The notes under the pieces: generated by a model
Seen by the model: the letters and a program-made list of their open reading frames with translations, nothing else
Databases searched by the model: none
Told to the model about the DNA's origin: nothing
Position numbers and translations under genes: made by a program
Part shown: positions 35,665-47,000 of the stretch, in pieces
How the letters are laid out: each line of letters begins with the position of its first letter
Numbering within the stretch: position 1 is the stretch's first letter
DNA from: Sipunculus nudus
Taxonomy: Eukaryota; Annelida; Sipuncula; Golfingiida; Sipunculidae
Direction of reading: 5' to 3'
Assembly (NCBI GenBank): GCA_026874595.1
Contig: CM049316.1
Span: forward strand, 2,802,339 to 2,866,338
Length of the DNA: 64,000 nt

Positions 35665-37241
35665 TGATTTTTTCGCCAAAATCAGACCCGTTCTTTGTTG
35701 ATCCGGATGGTTTCACACGACACTTAAAAAAAGGGTGGATGATCTTGATTAAGTGTCGGATAAGTGTGTACCCTGGTAGTTAGTCGGAGGGTTAATCCGA
35801 CAATAAACGGTCCTTGAGGAATGTAATCCCTGTAATTAGGCGCTGTCACACCGGGCAGGAACAGGACTCCGTCGGTTAACGTTCATTTTGATCAGATAAA
35901 ATTGAATGGGATAATTAATCGATTGTTTATGGGCCTTATTATGTTTTTAAACGCTGTGTGACATAACACAAGCTGTACTTCAAGCTGATATCCTGTTATA
36001 TCCTATTTATCCTATTTATGTGCGTATTTTCCCCTCTCACTGGAATCAAGTAGACCTTGTTTGAGTGTTTTTTTGACTGAAAATGATGGAAGGAAAATGA
36101 TGTCTGCATGCTGCGTGTCCGTCCTGAAATAGTATTTCCGATGCAACATTTTTTAGATTTGTATTAATGTAATAACCAATTGATTATGAGCATCATTTGA
36201 AAATATAATGCTTGAATCAGCTTGATACATTCCTTCTTTATATATTTATTAATATTTTATACTTATTAACGTAATATTAAAACACTCAATTAAACCTTCT
36301 TAAGTATCGGCACACCAGACATGCATGGTATAGTTGTAAAAATTGCATTGTGTCAAAAATGATATTTGTTAGTCAGTCCTTGGAGCAATGAAGTGATAAG
36401 GTGAGATGTTATGAGGGTAAGGGTCACTTTCTGTATCTCACGACGAGCAGCTCACTCTTTGTGACAGATTAAGATTAACTGGGATCTGTCATGTAGTTTA
36501 CGGTTACTACCTGTATCTCTGTGAAAAACACTCATTTTGTGATTTCCGTAGCTAGTTGACAAAAAAAAAGTCATGCGACAAGGCTGAGGACGTTTCTTTG
36601 ATAAGCACTTCTGTCTCTCATAAAACTTATATTTTGCAACTTACTCGGGCTAAGGGTGTCGAATTCCCTACCTTTGGAAAAAAGAATTTATGTGATTTCT
36701 GGCTTCCTCTGTGTATATATATTAATGAACTCAGGGTATTTTTGTTGTGAAAAATTCTCATAAGGCCTTCGTGAAAGATGTGTTAATTTTTTATCAACAA
36801 CATGATGTAAACACAGCAATGATGACAAACGCCATTTGCAAAGCTCTGGCTTATCTGACTTGCTGCCATATGCCCTTGTTGAATTTGTTTTTGTCATTTT
36901 GGCGGGCCCCCACATAGGCCTATTATAAACACGTTGATATAAAAAAAACAGCCTGTGTGCGGTGATATCCACGTTTTCTGGCTCTAAGGGATGACCTTCG
37001 TAGTTTATAACGGTCAGATGGGTGACTGGACCCCTTTAAATATCGTATCACAGTGGCAAGCATTTGCGTTCTCCCATGGGTTAGGCCTGCCCGTATGTCT
37101 GTGACAAGCATTTTTTTTTACAAACTGTGAAAAAATACGAATTTAAAAGAGATAAGAGTTAGTTCAAGTGCATGTCTCACCATGGAGCTATTACTTTTTA
37201 TTACAAACTTTGATAAAATGCGATCTTCAAAGCGGTTAGTG
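35665..37241. other. Unassigned intergenic sequence
   Basis: No gene recognised. Around 36390-36740 and 36960-37210 a loose ~90-110-bp repeat is suggested by recurring CTGTATCTC/CTGTGAC and ACAAACTGTGAAAAAATACG-like words. The stretch 35700-35940 is less AT-rich and contains ATAATTAATCGATTG, but nothing assigns it a role. Confidence 0.4.
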
Positions 37242-37559
37242 TAAAGGTGCGTGTCCACTTATGCGGTACGGATACGGATGCGGACGCGTTTTAAATCACG
37301 CATATGGAATAAAGAAGGAGTGTGTCCACTTATGCGGTGCGGAACGCGTGCGGCATGCGGTTAAGTTTTTTGTAAACCGAACCATGTAGCCGCGGGTTCG
37401 GAAACGCATGCGGAAACATGCCATTTTGTAGAGGTGAAACAGAGTGAAAGACTAAAAACGCACTGAACACGTATTAAATAGACACACACACACAAAATAT
37501 CCGCATACGTATCCGCACCGCACACGCATCGCATCCGTACAAGTGGACACGTGGCTTTA
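37242..37559. mobile_element. 318-bp MITE-like inverted-repeat element
   Basis: The left end TAAAGGTGCGTGTCCACTT (37242-37260) and the inverted right end TAAAGCCACGTGTCCACTT (37541-37559) match at 16 of 19 positions, and both continue inward into CGGATACGGATGCGG-like GC-rich sequence. The GTGTCCACTTATGCGGT word is repeated inside at 37321. No coding capacity and no obvious target duplication. Confidence 0.7.
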
Positions 37560-38299
37560 GCACCTTCATATCCATGTGAACCAGGGGGGTCCGAGCCCAT
37601 GAACCTCTGAGAGACCGAGCCCGTGTATATAGCGTCACCTCGTGGCCATTTGTAAAACTAAATCAAAATGAAGCAAGAACCAATCAACGATCAAACAAAA
37701 CAAGCTGCAATTTTGACAACCGTCCCGGCGTGACATGAAAGGGGATCCAGGCACCATAGAAATATTGTCTACATAAGCCAACCAGTTGTCTGTTTTACTT
37801 TATTTGGAAGCTGAACAGTTTTGATATTATTATTGTAGGTTAGAAAATTTACTTATATCTTATTCCTGTATCATCGCTATCGTTTGGGCGATATTACGGG
37901 CGGGCATGTATGAGGGCGATAATAAGATAAAATCAAATTTATTTTCAAAGAAATTTTTGTTAATGATTTTGCACTGAATATGATAAAACATACATGAGAT
38001 ATGATATATGTTTATAATATATATATTATATATACATATTAATTAAAGAAATATATATATATAAATATATATATAAAAAATAAGTTAAAAAGCAATGATT
38101 ATAGTCCAACCAACTACCCCTATCCAGCACTGTCTATCCACATGACAGTCTTGCGGATTAGCTCTCTTATACACAACAGTCATGTTTTCTCAAATATATC
38201 TTACACTAAATATTCTATTTGTTCATAATATAATTACTTTTAGTTGTTGGTAAATTGATACGAAACAATGAGCAGAAATAAATCATACCATATCACCAG
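37560..38299. other. Unassigned AT-rich intergenic sequence
   Basis: No gene recognised; dense TA dinucleotides at 38010-38080. Confidence 0.45.
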
Positions 38300-39560
38300 A
38301 CTGGTAAAGAAACCTGCCATAGAGTTAAGATAGAGTTTATTAGGTAAAATTCATACACATGTGCAATATACATAGAAAAGTTACCGAGGATAACACATAA
38401 AAGTATTATAAAAACACATTTCCAATGTGTTCTTAGAGTGAACAAACATAGTATGACAAAACATGACAAATTATGACTAGAAATACAGTTACTAAAAATA
38501 TACAAGTTTACATTAAAAATCTGTACTTATTGATAATTTCTTGGGAGTCGTCTAAAAAATAAAATGAGTTGATTTAAGAATGTTAGATCTAAACAGTTAC
38601 CTAAAAATCCTAATAGGACATTCTGTGTACCCTGCTATTTGTTATTTACATACTACAATATAGGAAACTAGTGGCTTGTACATCTAATTAAATGAATGTA
38701 CATTGATTCAGTGATTAAAATTAAATATAAATACTGTTTTTATTATTTCAGTTTGTTCCATAAAAATAAGTCCAATCATTTTTTTTAAACATATTTGCTT
38801 TCACATTGTTTGACTGAAAGTGGAAGACTGTTCCATAGACAAACACCTGTAAAATGAAATAAGCTTTTACCAAATCCTTTAACACTGGTTATAGAACATA
38901 AAAGTTCATTATATTTTGTCCTTTATCTGTGCTGCATATTAATCATGTCGATATTATCTCTCAAGTATCTCGGTACATTTCCATGTAAAATATTGTGCAT
39001 ATGACCAAGTTTTAGTTGATCTGCCCTGTAAGATACTGGTAGCATATCTGTATATTTAAAAATTGTAACCTATATATATATATGCATTCCAGAATGAGCA
39101 TTTTACATATATTGTATCACTTTATTTTGCATTGTCTGCAATCTAAGCTTCAGTTTCTTTGAAAGACCATTGTACCAAGCAGAGTAAGTGTAATCACAAT
39201 GACACTGTATCAGAGCAGAAATAAGTAACTTTTTTGTTTTCAGATTAAAATTTTGTGTGTTTCTATAGAGGAACTTGAGTGCATGTGCTGCTTTAGAAAG
39301 TACTTTTTTTACTTCATTGTACCAGTCAGTGAATGATCCAGGTCAACCCCTAGGTACTTTACATTGGTCTTAGATTTAATAATACTGCTTTATAACAGAC
39401 TCTTATTTCCTCTACTTTATTTAACTGTAACATCTGGACAAGGAACATTCATGTATTTGCCTTGGCTTTTTCAGTTTTATACACTGATTGTGTCTTAATT
39501 GTGTTAAGTTTACATAAATCGCCCAGCAACTACAAATTTCAGATAGTTATGAGGTGGTGG
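38300..39560 (-). mobile_element. Decayed LINE 3' half, minus strand
   Basis: Contains the C-terminal coding part of a second, unrelated non-LTR retrotransposon (38740-39365) with older RT remnants up to about 39520 and AT-rich 3' sequence down to about 38300. The ends are approximate and no target duplication was found. Confidence 0.7.
38740..39365 (-). pseudogene. LINE reverse transcriptase C-terminal remnant
   Basis: On the minus strand from 39365 the frames read KYLGVDLDHSLTG, then LSKAAHALKFLYRN, LLISALIQCHCDYTYSAWY, LPVSYRADQLKLGHMHNI and FGKSLFHFTGVCLWNSLP. This is the characteristic order of the RT thumb and C-terminal region in many animal non-LTR elements. Stops and frameshifts, and a TATATATA insertion near 39071, show decay. 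It is not a host gene. Confidence 0.82.
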
Positions 39561-40990
39561 TAATATGATTGGCTTTGAGCGTAAGGATTGTACTTCTTAT
39601 CGGCATGATGGTTGTGCTAATAGCCTCAGCCACCTGTGTCCACCTGATTTTTCATGATTATTGCCAGGTAAGACAAACTTGCCAAACAAAACTTGCACCA
39701 ATTGAAGAAAGGGGAAAATGTGTAATTTTTTATTTGGTACCATGCCTGCTTGTGATATAAATATTATTCAATTTGCAGCCTGGTTGTCATGTCTAGTACA
39801 TATCAGTGGGTCATGGCATCCCTTACAAGTGGCCTTTGTGTATCCTTCAGGGAAATGGCCATGACATAATGTGTGACACTGACGCCCCCCCCCCCCCCCC
39901 ACCCACTCAAACACACGATACCCTACTCCCCCTACCATCTACCATTCAGTGAATGAATGAACAAGTGAATGTAGTTAATTCATACACTATTAAAGTATGT
40001 ATAAATATATGAAAATATATAATAATATGTATAAAATATCAGTTAGGCACCATGAAACGTACTTTTAATAAAATAAAAAAGAAGCATGAAAACGTCAGCA
40101 CATAAGTGATACAGATTTATATCCAGAGTGGACCCTACTAAGGTCAAGGGTACAAGACAAGGAATGCACTATCACGAAAGCATTATCACAGCCCTATCAC
40201 ATCAACATTTCATCTATAAATAAACTACAAAAAAAAACATACATCATGTTATATAGTGTATCCACATCTGAACTCCCTCACTGGGCTAGATCAAATTTTC
40301 ATATTTATTGTCCCCCGCTACCCTCTGGCTTTGTCAATCCATTTGTCTGTCTGTCCATCCAACCATCAGGTTTTTGTTTCCGTGCGATAACTTTCCTAAA
40401 TAATATTCTAATTCATTCAAATTTTGGTCTGAGATTACTCTCCTGCATACCTTGGTTGGGATTGGTTTTGGAGTGTCTCTCTGCAAATTTGTTCTCACCA
40501 GCTCAAAAACAAAAAAAATTAAATTTTGTTCCTAATTGACAACCAAAAATTATGATGTGGAGACCTCTTCAGAGTCAATGAAAACTGCAACATAGCCACT
40601 ATGACATTAGGGGACATCTTTGGGGGGAAAATAAAACTAAAACATTTATACAGCAAGCATAAAGGACAACAAGAAGCTGACGCAAGGGACATGAGTTTCT
40701 CCAATTTGCTTGCTTTCAGTTTCTTTTCAGTTTATTTTATTTTCAATAACATAAAGCAAATGCTCTCAGATGTAAGATTTGTTAGGTTTCTGCTTAACAA
40801 AAACTGATCAATATGCTACCTGTAATTTTACTACTTTAAATGTAACAGGTACCAGAATTTGTCAGAAATATGAGATTTATCAGGATATTAAAGGGTTAAT
40901 GTAGTTTAATCAGATAATTTCAAAATACATGTATTGTAACCAATAACCATGCATGTTTGATTATTTGAAGGTTAACAACAAACAGTGACA
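39561..40990. other. Upstream flank of PSMG2
   Basis: Holds a C16 run (39885-39900) and a dispersed repeat at about 40298-40620 that starts ATTGTCCCCC, carries GTCTGTCTGTCCATCC, and ends near GGGGACA. The PSMG2 promoter and any 5' untranslated exon must lie here, but no TATA or initiator element can be chosen with confidence. Confidence 0.4.
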
Positions 40991-41047
40991 ATGTTTATTC
41001 CAACACTGAGAGAAAGAGCCAACTGGGAAGACCACACTCTTGTTGTG
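40991..41047 (+). CDS. PSMG2: PSMG2 coding exon 1
   Basis: 19 codons, MFIPTLRERANWEDHTLVV, ending in phase 0 at GTAAGA. The ATG follows GACA, a good context. Confidence 0.93.
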
Positions 41048-44000
41048 GTAAGACATTCCAATTGAAATCTTTTAACTGTTTAAGAAATAATCCATTGCAA
41101 TTAAAATGTGTTAAATTACAAATTACAGTAAATTACATAAAAATTTTAATGAGATATATGTATTAACATTTTTGGTACCCCAGCCATGGTTTTATTACAA
41201 TTTGGGTATCCAGACATAACAGCCACTATGAAACCACCAGAGAGTAAAGAGGGGACTCAATATCTCCAATTCTAGGGCACAACTTTAACACACTACAAAA
41301 TAGTTATTTCATTTTTAGCTCAGCTGACAAAGTCATCTGAGCTATAGCGATCACTCTTTGTCCGTTGTCCATCTGTCTGTCTGTCCGTCTGTCCATCCGT
41401 TAACCAGGCACAAATCATAACCACTGGACCTAGAATCTTGTAACTTGTGATTCTGAGAGGTCCATAAAAAATCTCCTTGGAAACCAGAAATTAGGTCTTT
41501 GTTACCCATATCCTTCGAGCTATGGGGCCCCAAAGTACCCCCTAGAATAGTCAAAAATTTCATGCAAAAACTTCAATATCTCATTAACTACATCACTGAT
41601 GGTCATGATTTTTGGCATACATATTGGTCATGAGGTGTTCCATCAGGTTCTGCAGACTGGGTGCGCCACCTGTATTTTTTTAGCAAACCTGTGAGCTTAT
41701 GCGATGGTGCGGCGTCGTCTGTCGTGCGTCGTGCGTTGTCTGTACGTTAACCATAGCTATCTCAAAAACGGCAGGAGCTAGCATTACCAAATTTTTTTGC
41801 AAATAATCAGTCATCCAAAAAACTATATTGGATTTTGTTTATTTTTTCCTAACTTCATTTTCTTCGATTTTATAGGGAAAAAGCTAAAAAAGCTTTTAAA
41901 ATCTTCTTCTCCGAAACTGTCCAGCCAAATTGTCCAATATTTCACAGAAATGATCCCTGGAACAATCATTCTCAAATTTGTTCGAATGATTCCAGTTTGG
42001 AGATTTTTGGCTGAAATACAGGAGGTTGAACTTTGTTAACTGTGCAAAAAAGCATATTAAAATTTAAATCTCAGAAACGGCTGTAGCTATCATCACCAAA
42101 TTTTATGCCAATGTTGGTCATATAGTTCATATCTGAAATTGAGGTATTGGTGGCGCCACCTGCATCAGCCTTTTTTGTACAGGGTCATCAGTGCCTGTAT
42201 CACACTGAGGGCTACAAAAAATGTCTTCTCTGAAACCATATGGCCAAAATGTTTAATATCGCACAGAAATGATCCTAGGGTAGTGCTTTCTGAAGTTTGT
42301 TCAAATGGTCTCTTTTCAGTGACTTTTGGCTAAGTTATGGGAAGCTGAATTTAGTCATATGCCATAACAGCCCATTTTAGCTCAGTGGCTACAAAGATCT
42401 TCTTCTCAAAAACCACTGGGCCAAATTTTTAAATCTCACACATTAATTATCCTCAGATGTTGATAATTCAAGATTGTTCAAATGGTTTTGGTTCAGTGCT
42501 ATTTGGCTGAGTTGCAGGAAGCTGAACTAAGCCATTTTGCTGTATCATCCTGTATGAGTTATAAACCTGCGAAACTTTTTTCAACTGATGCCACTTAAGC
42601 CAGTTTGTTAAATATTTTACAAGAATAATTCCTACAATAATTCTTATAATAATTGTCATTAATGGTTCAACATGAATTATTTTGGGCTGAATTATGGAGA
42701 TTGATTGAATCATTTTACCATATATGTTAGCTGTGTGATGCTGTTACATCTAGCCTGGCACCAGTTTATCAGCATCTATTACATCATGCCACTAGACATT
42801 TAGATTTCAGGTTATCTTTGGTTAATATTGACAAGAAGGTTTTTTCAAAAGCTTTTAAAAAAAATTAGATTTATGATTTAAGTTATCCATCATACCAGGC
42901 AATATTACAATCATGGATATTTAGCTCTCTGTGGCTATATAAAGACAACTGTACGTGGATTATTAATTATTGGTATCCCTACTCAACTTAATTCAAGAAT
43001 TTGCCATCAGTGAGATATATCTGTATTTTAATTTTGCATTCAGTATGCATCCGTAATAGTTTTACATATATTCCTGATTTCTTTTTTTTATAAAAAGTCA
43101 GCTGAAAAGCATTTTGTATTGGGAAAATAAATTTCAAAGTTATTTCAAGTAGGGACCACTTTTGTGTTCAGATGGCAGCACTTGGTTTACCATTGGCAGA
43201 TTGGCAGTGCCTTGATGTTGGCCATAAGCCAAGATGATGTCAACTCTATAAATAGTTTTGGCACAGTGCCAGGATTGGAAGAAGTGCAGCCAGGTATAGG
43301 TCAAGAGTTCACTCAGTGCAGTAGCTGCATTCTATTTATAGCTTTGGCAGACTGCTCACTGCATCATATTTGGCACTAAAGTTCAGGCTGAATCTATTTA
43401 TAGATTTGGCAGACTGCCAACTGTGTCAGATTATGCAACAGGTCAAGAGTTCACTCAGTGCAGCCAGGTACAGGTCAAAAGTTCACTCAGTCTAGCCAGG
43501 TGCAGGTCAAGAGTTCACTCAGTGCAGTAGCTTGAGGCAGCAATTTGTCACAGGTCACTCGGGGGGAAACTGCCTTACTCACCTAAGCCTTGTCAGCCCA
43601 GTGCATCAAACTCTGGGAGGTTTGATGTTTTGGACAAATATTTTGACCTGTCTATGCGTCTTTGATGGATATCTCATTTACAAGACAGGTGGTGCCACGT
43701 ACATTGACTTTTGCACAGTGTATGTGCCTGCTTATTTCTACAGAGGAATTTGATATATCAGCCTGAAATTGGGCATATTTATACATATCAAATAGCTTTG
43801 TCATATACAAGACTGGTGGTGCCACCTACAATAATTTTTGCACAATGTGTGTCCCTGCTTATTTCTCAGGACGGGTTTGATATATCAGTCTGAAAATTGG
43901 CATATGTGTATATCTCTGATAGCTTCGTTGTATACAAGACTGGTGGTGCCAGCTACAATCCTTTTTGTGTTGTGTGCATCCATGCCAGAATTTCAGCAGT

Positions 44001-47000
44001 GATGTTTGTGTAATTGTTCTTATTCAAAATGTTTAGTACTTGCATTGTACATATACATAAAAAGTAATGGTCCAGCATTGAAGCATTATGCCTGGTGTAT
44101 TTCCCAATGCACAGGTTTGCATTAGTCCTGTAGTTCTTGTTCAAATTTTTACGAATTTTTTTCTCTATTTTTGAGACCTTTAAAGATGTGGTTAGCTGTC
44201 AACAGGGTATAAATCGTAACAAGTGGACCTAGATCCTTCATTCTTGTCATGCAAGGAGGCCCATGAAAAGTGTCTGTGGAAACCTGAAATTAGGTCTCTG
44301 TTTCCCATATCCTTCAAGCTATAGGACTCCAAAGTATCCCTCAGAATAATGGAAAATTTGATACAAAAGCTGAAGTATCTGAACAGCTAATGCAGAGATC
44401 AGCATGATTCTTTGCACGGATATTGACCATTAAGTGTTTTTATTAGTTTCTGCAGACTGGTATTTTTGTATCCGCCAAAATGAAGTTTTGCGGATACTAT
44501 GTATTTTTGACAGAGTGTTGCCGCCACCGCATTCGTTTCTGGAGAACTCCTCTGTGACTGCTGGACCGATTATTCCAAAACTTACACCAATTATGGGGTC
44601 ACATGTGAACTGGTGCCTTACCAATTTGCTTTGACCTCTGACCTTTCCTCTCTGCCCAGCGTCCATTTGTATGTCTGTTTCCACACATAAACCCTAATAT
44701 CTTGGGAACCGTTTGACCGATCAGGAAAATTTTTTTATACAAATGTAGCCCTTGGATAACTTTATAACATACACAAAAAATGGTGGCACCACCTGCAACC
44801 ATGTTTGCACAGTGTCCATCTGTTCATCTGCCTTGGGTTAAAATCACTCGTATCTCTGCAGTGAATTGACTAATTCACCTGCAATTCGGCATGCGTATAC
44901 ATCCTGAATAGCTTTCTTGATTTTTGACAGGTGGCGCCACCTACATTCACGTTCACGCTGCAGACATCCAAGCTCATATCTTGGGAACCGTTTGACCAAT
45001 CAGGACAAAATTTTGCATGTGTATAGATCTCACAAAGCTCTTTCTCATATGCAAAATGGGTGGCGCCACCTGCAACCATTTTTGCACAGTGTCCGTCTGT
45101 TTGTCTGCCGTGGGATAATATTACTCATCTCGGCAGTGGTTTGACATATCTGCCTAAAATTTTGCAGTTTTATACATCCTGGACAGCTGTCTTGATTTTA
45201 TAACAGGTGGCACGACCTACATTCTAGTTTACGCTGTAGACATCAAAGCTCATATCTCGGGAACCGTTTGACCGATTGGGCCAAAATTTTGCATGTGTAT
45301 GGATCTCACATAGGTCTTTATCATACACAAAACTGGAGGGGCCACCTGCAACCATTTTTGCACAGCGTCTGTTTGTCTGCCATGGGCTAAAATCACTCGT
45401 ATCTCTGTAGTTGTTTGACATAACTGCCTAAAATTTTGCAGGTTTATACATCCTGGACAGCTTTCTTGATTTTATAACAGGTGGCGCGACCTACATTCTA
45501 GTTTAGGCTGCAGACATCCAAGCTCATATCTTAGGAACCATTGAACCGATTGGGCCAAAATTGTGCATGTGTTTAGATCTCACATAGGTCTTTATCATAA
45601 ACAAAACTGGATGGGCCACCTGCAACCATTTTTGCACAGCATCTGTCTGTTTGTCTGCAGTGGGCTAAAATCACTAATATACATGTAGTGGTTTGACTTT
45701 TCTGCCTAAAATTGCACATATGTATACAACTTGGACAGCTTTCTGGATTTGTGGTAGGTGGCACTACCTACATACACATTTAGGCTGCAGACATACATGC
45801 TAATATGCAACACACCTCACTATTTCCCCTTGCCACTCAGTCCATGCCTCACTCCACCCATTCCACTCTGATTTTGGCGGATACACGTAGTCGCTTGTTG
45901 ACTACCCATATTCTAGTTTTTAAAGCTTACGCATTTTTTCTCTATTTTTGAGATATAAAAATACAGACACAATCTTGGCCTGTTGGTTAACTGTTTGATG
46001 CTTCAGTTGAATGGGTTAATATACCATTCTGATGATATAATTTCCTTTTGCGAATCTCTTCCCAGTCAGCTGAGTGTCATGACCAATGGGTCACTTGTTT
46101 TCACTTGTTCTTTTTGATAATAAATATTGTGTTCAGGATTGGATGAAAAGCCTTATTCAGTGTTAGAATTATTAACCCATCAACTGTCCAACAGCTCCTG
46201 AATGCTTTCCTATTTCTTAATATCAGGGCCTGAAACAAGTAGATTACATTAATTATTGTTAGCTGTCATGTAAAGCTTGTCATGTAAAGCCTCCTCCCTG
46301 TGTATACCGGTAGTGCATTTGCTGTATAATGTAATCATACTCAGCAAAACAGATTCTTCCAGTTTGTATCACAAATCATAAATTATTAAGCAGAATAAAT
46401 TTGTGATACTTCACCATTAAGTTTCTTGTGTATTTTATGGTATGTATAATTTTTCAGCCAGCAGTGTCAGTAGGGAACATTGGTCAGCTGACAGCTGATC
46501 TGTTGATATCTACCCTGTGGATGGACCGCGTGGGGTACCTGTATGATGACTGCTTCCTCCCTGTCATCGGAAATGACCCTTTCTCCACAACAGACACCAG
46601 CAAACACTGCAGTCTGGTCACAGCGGTGGAAGGTAAGGCCTCACACAAAAAATTTATCACTCCAGGGATTTTTTATTTTTCTATTTTTCCCCCGTTTGAT
46701 TGAACTAAAGTTTGGACTAAAGTACTCAACAGGTATTACACACCTCAGACATTAGCGCTTGTTAGCATTTTGGCCATTCAACTGGAGAACATATAAATTA
46801 CAATTAAAATCACAAAACAGAATTAAATTTTTATAATATGCCACATGTGCTGTCAGCATATACCTTTGTATGGCCCCGTTACTTTATAAGGTGGGGCAGC
46901 TTGTGAAAGGTAGCTGTGATACTTAGTGTGGAAGAAAATTTTTTTTATAGCTCAGCTGACTGAAAGTCAACTAAGGTATAGGTATGGCGCTTTGCCGTCG

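Noticed and set aside
39569-39760. Hydrophobic leader-like frame followed by CAG|GTAAGA just upstream of PSMG2
   Set aside because: The frame opens right after a stop and its start is TTG rather than ATG; an internal ATG exists, but PSMG2 already has a complete start exon at 40991 matching the family.
40246-40539. 97-codon plus-strand frame before PSMG2
   Set aside because: It lies in a (GTCTGTCC)-containing dispersed repeat and shows no protein similarity that I recognise.
43953-45764. Several 60-90-codon frames with AGGATHFAYEKELCEI-like sequence
   Set aside because: They repeat with the module period of the intronic element at 44468-45884 and are translations of that repeat.
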